Shown: positions 43,652 through 54,296 of the stretch, in pieces
How the letters are laid out: each line of letters opens with the position of its first letter
Numbering within the stretch: position 1 is the stretch's first letter
Program-made: the position numbers and the translations under genes
The notes under the pieces: generated by a model
The model's input: the letters and a program-made list of their open reading frames with translations, nothing else
The model's database searches: none
Told to the model about the DNA's origin: nothing
Assembly (NCBI GenBank): GCA_963678675.1
Contig: OY783192.1
Coordinates: 22,138,472-22,202,471 of the forward strand
DNA length: 64,000 nucleotides
From: Xiphydria camelus
Taxonomy: Eukaryota > Arthropoda > Insecta > Hymenoptera > Xiphydriidae
Direction: 5' to 3'

Positions 43652-43768
43652 AAACCGGCCTTTACACAATGCAACACTGAGATATCTTGGCAAAAATATT
43701 TAAATTAAATATTTATTTAAATATTTTTGCCGAGATATCTCAGTGTTGCATTGTATAAAGGCCGGTTT
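43652..43768. mobile_element. Hairpin MITE (117 bp), AAACCGGCC termini
   Basis: AAACCGGCCTTTACACAATG with a 55-bp inverted arm around an AAATATTTAAAT-type centre. The terminus resembles the GGGCCGGTTTT Harbinger-type MITE at 19987. Confidence 0.75.
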
Positions 43769-43889
43769 TAGTTTACGTTTGACATAGCTCGAAATCGGCT
43801 TTCGGATTTATCTCACTAGTCACAGTACTGTTGCTTTCAGGTATCGATATTATATGTATAGCTTACAATTAGTCGACTTCCATCACAAA

Positions 43890-43970
43890 GAGTCGATGGC
43901 GCAATTGGTAGAATGCGAGAAGCGTTCCCAGTCTTCTAAAGATCGCAGGTTCGAGTCCTGGCCGGGTCGG
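43890..43970 (+). tRNA. tRNA-like sequence (pseudogene or SINE head)
   Basis: Has both RNA polymerase III internal promoter boxes: TGGCGCAATTGG (A box) and GGTTCGAGTCC (B box), 44 bp apart. The acceptor and T stems pair poorly, and the anticodon stem cannot be folded cleanly around CTTCTAA, which would give a TCT (Arg) anticodon. It is therefore most likely a decayed tRNA-Arg copy or the head of a SINE, not a working tRNA. Confidence 0.5.
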
Positions 43971-44285
43971 GTTTGAGAAAAAAAAACCGACACTCTCTAG
44001 TAGGCGGATAAGGCAGGCGATAAATCCTACTTTATCGCCCCCTTTTTGCAAAATTCTACTTTTACCATCGTACTTACACTGCGTGACTGTAGTGTGGCTT
44101 CACGGTGGACAGACAGATGGACACCCCAGTGCATGCACTCGAATGCACCGCGTGAAAGCAGGGTGCAGTCACTGTGGTGCCACTTTGCTATCGGGGCAGT
44201 TACAGGGACCTTGAAATTTACCGTCGCACAGTGGGGCCAAAGACCGGTTTTCTTGGCCAAAATTCAAAAAGTGTATTAATCGAGG

Positions 44286-44605
44286 TGAAATTGAGTACTC
44301 GGGGGTTTTTGGGGTCGCTGATTACGAATCCAAAGTCGAAAATTCGAAAAACAATATGGCGGATCCAATATGGCGGAACGATTTCTCAAAATTTAATCGA
44401 ATCTGGGTGAAATTGAGTACTCGGGGGTTTTTGGGGTCGCTGATTACGAATCCAAAGTCGAAAGTTCGAAAAACAATATGGCGGATCCAATATGGCGGAA
44501 AGGTTTCTCAAAATTTAATCGAATCTGGGTGAAATTGAGTACTCGGGGGTTTTTGGGGTCGCTGATTACGAATCCGAAGTCGAAATTTCGAAAAACATTA
44601 TGGGT
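44286..44605. repeat. 122-bp tandem repeat, 2.6 copies
   Basis: Units start at TGAAATTGAGTACTCGGGGG (44286, 44408, 44530). Each holds TTTGGGGTCGCTGATTACG and, in the full units, a doubled ATATGGCGGA. It lies just inside the left terminus of Transib element 2. Confidence 0.9.
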
Positions 44606-44654
44606 CAAGTGCAGGTAAAGTTGGCAAAAATTATTTCAATGGTTCGTAGCAAAT

Positions 44655-44735
44655 CGTGCGTCGAATATTATATTGTTCTATCAGCATGTACTATGCAATG
44701 CTGATAGAACAATATAATATTCGACCCACGAAATC
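44655..44735. repeat. 80-bp hairpin
   Basis: CGAATATTATATTGTTCTAT and its complement flank a 12-bp loop. A TATA-poor, ORF-free insertion or a structural element within Transib 2. Confidence 0.7.
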
Positions 44736-44785
44736 TAATGGTAAAAAAAAACACTTTTTATTAGAAATTATTAATTTATAAAGAA

Positions 44786-45070
44786 CTAGGGGGCTCCGCT
44801 CGCCTGGGAGCTTCGCTCCCTAACCCCCGGAGGGGCAACCTCCTCTTCCTCCGCCAATCCTTTTCCACCACCATCACCTCCCTTTCCTCCTCCTCCTCCT
44901 CCTCCTCCTCCTCCTCCTCTTCCTCCATCAATCCTCCTCCTCATCCAGTCATCATCTCTTTCTCCTCCTCTTTCTCCCATAACCTCTGTCAGTGCTTCGC
45001 GCATCCGATCCAGAGGGCACCGGGGTTTCTGTCCACGCATTTATTCGAAAACTATTTTATATAATAGAAG
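44786..45070 (-). mobile_element. Helitron-like 3' end, copy 2
   Basis: Read on the minus strand it ends GGGAGCGAAGCTCCC..CGGAGCCCCCTAG followed by T: a GC hairpin then CTAG. It shares the GAG/GGA-rich tract and the CGAATAAATGCGTGGA phrase with 26216-26638. It lies inside Transib element 2, just downstream of the transposase gene. Confidence 0.45.
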
Positions 45071-45103
45071 AATATATAATACATAAAGTTAAACATTACT
45101 CAT

Positions 45104-47304
45104 TTAGTTAGGATCAGAACTGGAATCACCTGACTCATTTCCCGAAGAATCTGAATTGGGATCACCCGAATCATTTTCCGAAGATTCATGCACTATTGGA
45201 GGCAATAACATTTCTAAAACTTCTTTATTGAATGCCTTTTTGGTTACGTGTACTTCTTCCAGGCTGGAAATGTACGGATCGGATGCAATTAACAAACGAT
45301 TGAGAACATCGCGGTTCGTTTTTTCTCGAGACATCTTTCTGGTGAAATTGTTTCGGTACCTACATTTTAAAAACTTTATTACTAGCTTCTTGGGCTTCTT
45401 CGCTTAGTTGTCCAATAGGCAATAAAGCACTAGCTATCACATCTGGACCATGAATTAGAATCTTGTGCACGGTTGGTGGCATTGGATACCATGGATATTT
45501 TTCCACAAATATTTGTGCGGTATCCAACGCATATGCTCTGAATTTTTCGGTATCTATAATGTGTCCACTAGCTATTGTTTGTAATATTATTTTGAAACGT
45601 TTTATTATTTCGACACTAACTCCTGTAATTGCTGCTGATTTCTCAGGATCGTGGAAAAAACGTCTGGCGGTATTGCCATCGTTACTATTTCCAAATCCTT
45701 GCTTAGGTTTGTCAATGATCAAGCCCATCTCATTTCTGAATCTAGTTTGTATTTCCTTTTTTCTCTCAGCAATTACTGCCTTACTTTCTTCTCCACGGGC
45801 TTGCCATGTTTTCAAAGTTAGTTTGTAAGAAAGATGTATAATACATTCTAAGAACCTTATCCACGAATGTAGTACCGACAAACCAAATTCCAAACGATTA
45901 TCTTCAATCTGTGCATTCAAAACCTTTTTTATGTCGTTAAAATCTGTGCAAGTAAGACCGCAAATATAACAACGCTGCGTTGACGTGGTTTCAGTCAGTG
46001 CATTGCAGATTTTGCCATCCACCATTGTAAAGAGCATTTTGTGGTGTATTTCAAAGGATGTGTCGGCAATGGTACACGTTGATGGTTGCAATTGCATAAT
46101 TTGGTTGTCTATATAATTTTTTTCAGACTTCGAGAGGTTAGTAGTCTCGCGAGCAAACTGAAATCTGATGGGTCTACAAAATCTTGTCGATGAACATCTG
46201 TTATTTTGCCATATAACAATGTCCTTATTTTCCTCGGATTTTTCCAAAGTAAGTCGCAACGGAACTAATGATGCAATAAAGATATTTGCATCAGTTGCCT
46301 CATGATTCGTAGCAAATCTTTGCTTATATTCTGATTGCTGGGATCCGTCCAATCCCCATTTACTGATCAAGCACAATTTTCCGAACTATTCAAGTCCTTG
46401 ACACTGTAAAACATTTTCCTGGGCTTTCAGTATACGTGCAACAGTGTGATCTAGTAGCCCTTGTACTTTTATTTCGGCAGAAGTTTCCGAGACAATAATT
46501 GCTTCCTTTTCGGGATAACATTCCTTTTTGGCTAATTGAATTTTTTTGTATGAAGAAAATCGAGATAAATGTTTTCTTCTTATTTTATTGTATTGCACTC
46601 TAGTAAGGCCTACGTCGATAAACATGGATAATGCCTCAGTTCCTGAAAGTTCTCTTGTCTGTGGAATATCCAATTGCTTGTAGGCAGTTTTGTACTTTGA
46701 ACCACGTCTTGGTGAAATCGTTATGTCTTTGACGACACTAGAAGCGTCCGTGTGGCCGGAAGAACGTAGACTCATTTGCGCAGCATACAAGAGCTGTTCC
46801 TGAGAATGTTGGGACCGCAACTGTTCTGTTTTCCGACGTTTTGATCTTTCGCTACCGCCTTCGAACTTTTTCTCAGGTCGACCTGCTGTCTCATTTGGAC
46901 TTGAATATTTACAAAATCCTATGGAACTTTCCAGCCATATTCCATTTTTTTCAAGAAATCTGTCCTCTTTTCTGTTGGCTTGCTGCCACCTCTTTTTAAA
47001 TTGAGACACAAAATAAGAAACCTTTTTTCTTATATCTGAAGTTGCATTTTCTGGACATCCGACACGATTTTGAACGTAGCTCTTTAAGCAATTAATTTGA
47101 CCCTTTGTGGTTATCTCGGTAGATTCCTTTATTACGTTGTACAAACTTCGTCTTGTTAAAAAAATATCAGTACAACCGGATCCTTGAAAGAGAAAGGAAT
47201 AAAATCAATCATATTTGTTCGGGGGCCGTGCGATCAATGTTAGATCTCCGCGGGGTCATAAATCCCGAAGACACTCGTTCGTGAAGGGGTTACTTACCAG
47301 ACAT
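45104..47304 (-). pseudogene. Transib (RAG1-like) transposase gene, nearly complete
   Basis: DDE recombinase related to the RAG1 core. Proposed exon 1 is only 7 nt (ATGTCTG, 47304-47298) with a GTAAGT donor. The acceptor TTCTCTTTCAAG ends at 47183, and exon 2 continues in phase as GSGCTDIFLTRRSLY. Landmarks: RSKRRKTEQLR, KKECYPEKEA, DHTVARIL, then KWGLDGSQQSEYKQRF with the first catalytic Asp (codon near 46348), STRFCRPIRFQF, FTMVDGKICNALTETTSTQR with a second Asp (near 46018), CYICG, GFGNSNDGNTARRFF, and PIGQLSEEAQEASNKVF with the catalytic Glu. Two lesions: an in-frame TAG (46388-46386) just before the first Asp motif, and a one-base frameshift near 45365, after which ASDPYISSL and an acidic tail follow in another frame. 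Otherwise the length is typical (about 680-700 codons). Confidence 0.9.
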
Positions 47305-49122
47305 ACCGCAATGTGGATTTTTATCCATTTATGTGGGTTGGTTCAAATCAGTTAACTCTGCACTCACTATATTATTGGTTAGGATCACAGTTAGGAACAC
47401 GTTTCACTGAAGTTACGAGGTGCACTTCGTTATATGCATTAATTAACGCGCATTTGGCTGAGTCTTATATAGGTATCTTATGTACATGTAACAATAACTG
47501 TAAGATAGTGGGTGTAGCATGTGCTAATGCGGTGCGCCCTGATTGGCTAGAGAAATGATGGTGGAACAAAAGATAACGCTGGGTATTTTCCGAAGTCCGC
47601 ACTTTTCCTGGAAGGGTTAATTACCGGATGGATCGAAATAAGCTATATCCCGCAATACCTGCTTTAATCGATACCGTTATATTTCGACAAATCTAAACTG
47701 TTAATGAGCTCGCAGTCCCGCACTTTACGAATAATTTCAGAATCTAACAAATTTATTAACGATGCAACGGAAACTTACTTTTTTTTACGCAATGATATTG
47801 TATGTAAGCTTCCACAATCACACACTATAAGCGAAACTGCATGTTACGGGTCGACATTATAGTTTAATATCCAGTTTAGCAGTTATAATGTAAAATAATC
47901 ATGTTAGAACGGGTTAAAACTATGGGAGTATTTTGTTATAGAGGATTTCTCTTATGTTATGTACCTATTTCCTTTTTGTATTTTTCTAATGTTTTGTGTT
48001 TATAATTATTTATACCATTGTAATTATTATTTATAATTATTTATATAACCATATTTCAGTAAATTGATTACATTTCTTATTCGTTGTATTACCGACCCGA
48101 GGTATAACATATGGTGATCTAAGATGTTTGGATCGAGATGATACTGAGCGGTAAGAACCGATATTTACAATTCCGACTATCTTTTGTCGAAATAACATTA
48201 GTTAAAAAATAAAATTTACAAGTCTTCTTCCCACATAGTACATACAAAGGAGATATTCTGATTCGATTAGAAATCAAAGTAATTTTTGGAAATTCTTTTC
48301 AAGAAACGTCTGTAATAAATCCATGTCCAACTTCTTAGGTAGTTTAATTTAACATTGAAAAGTAGTCTGGCATATTATCATTTCAATATATGTTGAAGGA
48401 AAGTGTAAAAACAACGTTAATCCTCTCATTTGAACTTAACCAGCGTAAGTCGGACTTGTTGTCGACAAATTGTTAAATAAATAATGGTCAATTTGTTTAC
48501 CAATGTTAGATAAAAATAACTATAAAACTTCGCAATAATTCATTGCAGATGTTTCTTGTAAAAAATTCCCGAAAATCGCCTTCATTTCTAAGATATCACA
48601 CTAGAGTCCCTATTTAATCTTTAATAATTAATATTTTCAATTGGCGCAAATATGCGCAGACTTTCCTTGAACATTCTCAAAACACAACTCATTTAGTACC
48701 AAAATACGTTAACACTTTAGCTTGGCGGGGCTTGGAACCTAACTTTCATCCTATATATTTATAACGATATGTGACACTTTTACTCAATATTTAACCACTT
48801 GTTGTACATGTTCCGACTTTCCAATTTGCAATATGAAATTATAGAAACTTTGGGCAAAGCCTCCGTTACAAAATTAATTACTTACTACTACTACTACTAA
48901 TTATAATCTTTTTTAACAGCCACTTTCTTTGCAGTCATAACTTACTGCGACGAGGAGCCTATAAATTATACAACTTTCGATAAGTTTAACAAAGAGTGAC
49001 GCGCTTTCCCCGCCCTTTTATTTACTGCATATAATGCAGGAAACTCTAAAGTACAACTTCCAATAAACATAATTATATTTATGCAATTTTTAATTTTTGA
49101 ATTTTGGCCAGCTTTTCCTGCA
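47305..49122. other. Transib 2 5' region, AT-rich
   Basis: No second gene: there is no RAG2-like or kelch-repeat frame. 47580-47730 holds phrases (CCGCAATACC, AGTCCCGCACTTT) related to the MITE at 59724-59940. 47900-48960 is AT-rich with no structure noticed. Confidence 0.4.
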
Positions 49123-49142
49123 TTTGGCCCCACTGTGCGTCG

Positions 49143-49930
49143 GCTGGGCTTGGTCGGCTGGGTTGTACAAATACCGACTGGTCGCGAGTCGTCGCGATAA
49201 AGGGAAGTGTACGTGAGTATGAAGGCCGGACGGTGGCGACGCCAGCAGACCAGTGGCGAAAGTATGAAATGCCAAAATCTCGTATTGACTATTGAACGCA
49301 AAGGCGTTCCAATTCCTGTATAGATACTCTCGGTCGGAGGGTCGGTCGGACGGTCGGACGGTTTTATTAATTCGATAATCTCGACCGAGATTATTGATCG
49401 CACATCCTTACAGCCATTAGGAAGTAGAAAGCGCCATAAAGAGATGAAAAAACCATTTGAGACTTTTTACCCCGTCAGTACCAGTAAAGTTTGCAGCATT
49501 GTTATACACTGTAACAAATTCTGCGGTGTACTTATATAGACCACTTTTGTGTGGTGTTAAATAACAATGGCATAAGACTGAGTGACACCAGATGTGATAC
49601 ATGTAGGTCCACGCCGGTGAAATGATATTAAAAATTAACACCACTTTTTTACTATGTAACGAATATAGTAGAGGTAACTTTATTTTAGTAATTGCAATGT
49701 CAAAACGATGGAATAAGGTTAATAAATACACTTATCCGATCTATTTACTCGTTCGAGTAAACGAATCAGACCGAAATAACCACAGTGGAGAAAGTGTATA
49801 TTGGGCTGATAAAATCAGGAACATGTCCATGCACACTTCTTAGTTGTTAGCCAGTGACGAACTTTATAGTGTGAGACCCTCCACTTCTCCATTCAGAAAA
49901 TATTTGATTGAAAGATTTAGTTGGTAACAA
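49143..49930. other. Unassigned; short GGTCGGACGGTC repeats
   Basis: Near 49330-49365 there is a short GGTCGGAGGGTCGGTCGGAC microrepeat. No gene with identifiable domains. Confidence 0.3.
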
Positions 49931-49937
49931 CAATATA

Positions 49938-50331
49938 CGGGGGATTCTCAAACCTCTGACCCAGAGGAAAACCTTATGTTCATTTAAAAATTACTAACAT
50001 ATAATGCAATTGATTTTATTGAAATCCGTTAAGAATTTACGGAGAAATTAGTTATTTAAAAGTTATTAATATTTTGAATTTATTCGGCATTGTTGACATC
50101 ATATCAAGGCTCATGGAGATAATCGCAATTGTATCGTTTTTATAAACATTATCTTCATGAGCCTTGATATGACGTCAACAACGCCGAATAAATTCAAAAT
50201 ATTAATTACTTTTTAATAATCAATTTCTCCGTAAATTCTTAACGAATTTCAATAAAATCAATTGCATTATGTCTGTAATTTTTTAATGAACATAGGGTTT
50301 TCCTCTGGGTCAGAGGTTTGAGAACACCCGG
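49938..50331. mobile_element. TA-flanked hairpin MITE (394 bp)
   Basis: CGGGGGATTCTCAAACCTCT pairs with the right end; arms of about 180 bp. TA at 49936-49937 and 50332-50333. Confidence 0.8.
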
Positions 50332-51079
50332 TACTTATTCATTTAATTTAAGGAAATCATGTTTATTTTAATACTCTTTTATTTACAGCAAGTACCTATA
50401 AGCATAATCAATGCGAGTAAATATTAGTCGCACTAAAAAAATACTTAGGGAAGATATTTAATTCTTTCCATATTTTATTAAAAATTAGAAATAGTTTTCA
50501 AAAGTTATGTAATAATATAGTTTAACGTATTGGGAATGAAACTGTGGAACAAAATTGAAGGCGTTTAAAAAATTAACGGAGTTATAAAAGAAAACAATAA
50601 TCTATGTGCATCGTTGCAATGTGCTCCCTCGTTCGGGATATGTTGTCTCAATGCTTTGGCACTTTGAACTACTTAACCTTTCGAAGAACTTTTCAATAAA
50701 TACTTATTAAGTTACTAGCTTTTTGCTCGCGACTTCATTCACTTGGATCTCAAAATAATATTATCCCCTATTTTATCTACTTAAGGGATAAATTTATAAA
50801 AATCTTGAAACATATCTTTTTTTAATTTTTAACCGAAAGGCCAAATACCAATTTTCACGGATCAAACTTCAAAAATGACGGATTTTAATGTTTGTAAACT
50901 TAGGTACATCCCCTATTTTACCACCTTAGGGGAAGAATTTATTACAATCCTATCTTAGTGTGTGCTTACGTTACAAAACAAAACCTGTTATTCAAACTTC
51001 ATATAATTAGCTTCAGCGGTTTCGGTTCGGCATTAATGAATCAGTCAGTCAGAACATGTTCTTTTATAAATATAATATA
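50332..51079. other. AT-rich, no gene seen
   Basis: Nothing beyond base composition and a loosely repeated ATCCCCTATTTTA..ACTTA.GGG phrase (about 50762 and 50907). Confidence 0.25.
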
Positions 51080-52349
51080 TGGAGCGTTCCACGTGAAATC
51101 AACGACCAAGATTTTTTTCATATTATAGACTTGCATTAAAGAAAAATTTACACAAATTTTCAGACCATTATTAGCTTCCGTTCTGAAGTTATCATTTTTT
51201 GATTAATTGAGCTTGTAAAACTAAACGCGGATAACTTTTTACGAAAACACTGTATCGGTAAAAACGAGACGCCATTTTGTTCATTTTGAAGTGTAATTTT
51301 GTTTAAAAATATGAACATAATATTTTTTATCTTTATTTTTTGATTTTTTATATTTAATTATTTCAAAAAAATTCTCAAAAAACTTCAAGCAATTACAAAA
51401 TTTTTGAGCCTTTGTAGAACATCTGATTCGAATTCCTTCTATTTTTAAAAAAAGCTTTGAATTAAATAGAAATAAAAAAGATTTCTTATGACACAAAAAC
51501 TACTCATGCTATATCTTTCATTATCTAGTGATTCAAAATCCGCGCGAAGAGGCATTAAATGGCGCTTTTTTGTCGACTTTATAGTAAAAATATACAGTGA
51601 TTCTCAAGATGCGGATCATAAGACGGTAGGGTACGTAGCACTTTGTAGGTTATATGCTGTTGGCCCAAGACGCTGTATGATTGGCTGCGATGGAGTGCAG
51701 TGCCCGGCAAGCGCTTCGAAATAAAATCACTAGTGCCTGATTCAGGCGATCAGACTAGAACCTTCTCTTGAAACAATTATGGACGTTGTTGCTTGCATGT
51801 CGTCACCACCAATCTTCGAGGTGCATGCAGCATCCAGCAGTGTCTGATCGCCTACAGTTTCCAATGCGCTACATAGCATACCGTTCTATGACTCGCATCG
51901 TCGAGCGAGTCGAGCGAACGTCGAGACGCAGTACAGTGAGGGGACGCAGGGTGACCGTTGCCTCTATATCTATATATAGAATAGATATAGGTATAGAGGC
52001 AACGGTCACTCTGCGTCCCCTCACTGAACTGCGTTCCAACGTTCGCTTGGCCTTAGAGGAGCGGAGACTTAAAGGTCTATGACTGAGAGTTTTGCTCCGA
52101 TTGACTTGAAATTTGGACACAACATTCTTTAAATGTTTTACTATAAGAAAAGGCAATTTAAAAAATTGATTTTTAGACCCTACCCCCCCCCCTTAATTAA
52201 TCAAAAAATCAGAACTTCAGAACAAAAGCCAATAAATGGTCTGAAAATTGGTATGAATTTTTCTTTACTGCAAGTCTATGACATAAAAAAATCTCAGAAA
52301 TCGGAGACCTTCGGGTTCCACGACCGTTGATTTCACGTAGAACGCTCCA
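51080..52349. mobile_element. 1.27-kb element, TGGAGCGTTC termini
   Basis: TGGAGCGTTCCACGTGAAAT at the left and its complement (one mismatch) at 52330-52349. Arms remain similar for about 150 bp (TTCAGACCATT, TTCTGAAGTT, TTTTTTGATTAATT). A fragment ending TTTTTAGACCCT plus a C run followed by TTAA (52165-52200) is related to the TTAA-flanked element at 54297. Confidence 0.65.
51905..52048. repeat. 144-bp hairpin nested in the TGGAGCG element
   Basis: AACGTCGAGACGCAGT..GAGGCAACGGTC pairs around a TATATAGAATAGATATA centre. The short frames over it mirror each other on the two strands. Confidence 0.75.
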
Positions 52350-52372
52350 TTTATAGATAGATTAATATATAA

Positions 52373-53016
52373 CACAGGCCTGCGAAATTAAAATTATTGA
52401 AAAATACAAGAGAAGCTTTCGCTGATTTTTATGTTATTTGGTGTGCTGATTTCTAAAATGGCCTCCATTTTTTCCCATCACGTCAGGATTTTTCGTAAAA
52501 TCGATATCGCTATTTTTGCTGGAATCCTATTTGAAAAATAATTATCTCGAACAATTTTGCGTACTATCTGGCAACAGTGGTTTTTATCTATTCAAATATA
52601 TGTAAAATAATCGATTCTTGGTGAGGCAAATTAATTTTTCAGCAATCGATTATTTTGTATAGGTTTAAATGGATGAAAACCACTGTTACCAGATCGCAGG
52701 AGCCGCCTCTGGTCGAGAGGAATACTGAACGTTCCCTTGGGTTTAAACTTAAATACATCAACTTATGGTGTAGTTTCTAGAGAAAAATCACCAACATACT
52801 ATTTTAATTTGTTTTCATTAAGATAAGTTACATGAAATAGGTTATCGACCAAAAGTTTAAAAGTTAGAAATGTTCATAAAAATCCAAGTAAACTTAAATT
52901 TTTCAAGAAAACTTGACGTGATAGAACTTTTTTATTATTTTTTTTTTAAATTAACACCAAAAAATACATAAATTTCAGTTTTCACTTCCCTTGTATTTTT
53001 TTCATCGCAGGCTTGT
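52373..53016. mobile_element. 640-bp element, GCCTGCGA termini, nested hairpin
   Basis: ACAGGCCTGCGAAATTAAAA pairs with the right-end complement near 52990-53016. Inside, 52558-52697 is a second palindrome (TCTGGCAACAGTGGTTTT and its complement). No coding content. Confidence 0.55.
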
Positions 53017-53169
53017 GATAATTAGTTAACAAAACTCCTCTAAATACTCTGAAACAGAAAATGTACCCACCCTAAAAACACCTTCTTTTATAATACTGAC
53101 AAGATTGTGTCACTCTCTTGGTTCAACTGAACATAAATATCTAGTCATATACCTATGGCGTACTAAATA

Positions 53170-53438
53170 CCGTATGTCCGTCTCTGTACTGGCCAGTTTG
53201 AAAGTTACCTTCGGATAGGTTTGGTCGGTACTCGAGTCATTTAATACGGTAGAAGTCGAGTCGGCAGTTAGAGTTGGTGTCAATTCGGGAGATCGAAGCG
53301 TCCAACCTCGAAATTGTGAATTTATGAATAATGGAAATTACGAAAATAATTATAATTACGGTATAAAATGTCTCGATTACCGACCAAGCCTATCCGAAGG
53401 TAACTTTCAAACTGGCCAGTACAGAGACGGACATACGG
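53170..53438. mobile_element. TA-flanked MITE, family A copy 3 (269 bp)
   Basis: Same body and TIR as 17908-18179 and 24989-25256. TA at 53168-53169 and 53439-53440. Confidence 0.9.
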
Positions 53439-53440
53439 TA

Positions 53441-53849
53441 TGTAAAGTTAGAGCAACTAAATATCCACTTATAGCGATTAAACATACATAAATATTAGCT
53501 GTAAATGAATGGGCATTAGATTAAATACAGATACCTAAATTTAAAAAATATTATTTGCTTGAAATAATTTTAAAAAACAATTCGATACAACCAGATTTTT
53601 TCTCAGTGTAACATTGCTAAATGACCTAATGCAATATTCTAATGAACGTTTGGTTATCGAGAAACAAAGAGTGGTACTCTTTACCTATAGCACTTTTTTC
53701 TCCGGTCTACCCTACCTATAGACTATATTTTTTTATAGACTCGAGGTCAAAGAAGCGCGTTTGAAATTTCAATTTTATAAAAATGTGCTTACTTGGTACG
53801 TTTCAGTAACAGAATAGGTAACATAGAAAATCGAAAAGGAAATAAAAAA
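53441..53849. other. AT-rich, no gene seen
   Basis: No ORF or repeat identified. Confidence 0.25.
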
Positions 53850-54292
53850 CGATGAAAGAATCCCATTTCACAATACAGCCGCACCCTTCCGCCAGTCCGC
53901 CCGTTCGCATTCCCGAGTCATCCACACTCCATCCACGCACCGGCACGCTACCGATCGGTGATCGATTTCTCTCGTCTTCACTTGTCGGGAAGAATATTTT
54001 CACTTTCAGCGCGGGGTACGGCAGGGCGACGATCTCACGCGCGCCCGTCGCGACTGCCTGCACCGTTCGCGGCGTTAATTTACGAGCCAACTTTTTCTCT
54101 CCCCCCCCCCCCCCGGATATTTCTCCGGTTAATAAGATCATTTATATCAATTCGAGCCAGGTGGGCCACAGACCGCGCGCGTAGATAGGTATGTACGCTA
54201 TCAATTTCAATGCGCGCCGAGCACGCCGCGTGTAATAGACCGCACGCCGGAGGAATACGCTATAACGAGAGATCCTGCGCGAGCGCGTGAGC
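53850..54292. other. GC/CpG-rich block with C homopolymer
   Basis: Contrasts in base composition with the AT-rich flanks and contains GCGCGCG runs and a C run at about 54103-54114. Overlapping frames on both strands suggest composition rather than a gene. Possibly single-copy host DNA near a promoter. Confidence 0.3.
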
Positions 54293-54296
54293 TTAA

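Larger units (their letters stand above)
44227..49137 (-). mobile_element. Transib element 2 (4,911 bp), full length, CGTCG duplication
   Basis: CACAGTGGGGCCAAA is inverted at the two ends (44227-44241, 49123-49137) and the element is flanked by CGTCG (44222-44226, 49138-49142). The TIR is bipartite: 15 identical bp, 12 variable bp, then 17 identical bp (TGGCCAAAATTCAAAAA). It carries a spliced, RAG1-like transposase gene on the minus strand (47304-45104), a 122-bp tandem array, a hairpin and an inserted Helitron-like sequence. This is the only structurally complete transposon with a full-length catalytic gene in the window apart from the 5.46-kb element. Confidence 0.95.

Noticed and set aside
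43890..43970. Functional tRNA-Arg
   Set aside because: The acceptor and anticodon stems do not pair properly, so it is kept only as tRNA-like.
44786..45040. Gly/Arg-rich 84-codon minus frame
   Set aside because: It is created by the GAG/GGA tract of the Helitron-like repeat; the related 26200-26720 frames are likewise compositional.
47305..49130. Possible RAG2-like partner gene, as in ProtoRAG
   Set aside because: No frame of adequate length or kelch-like pattern exists inside Transib element 2.
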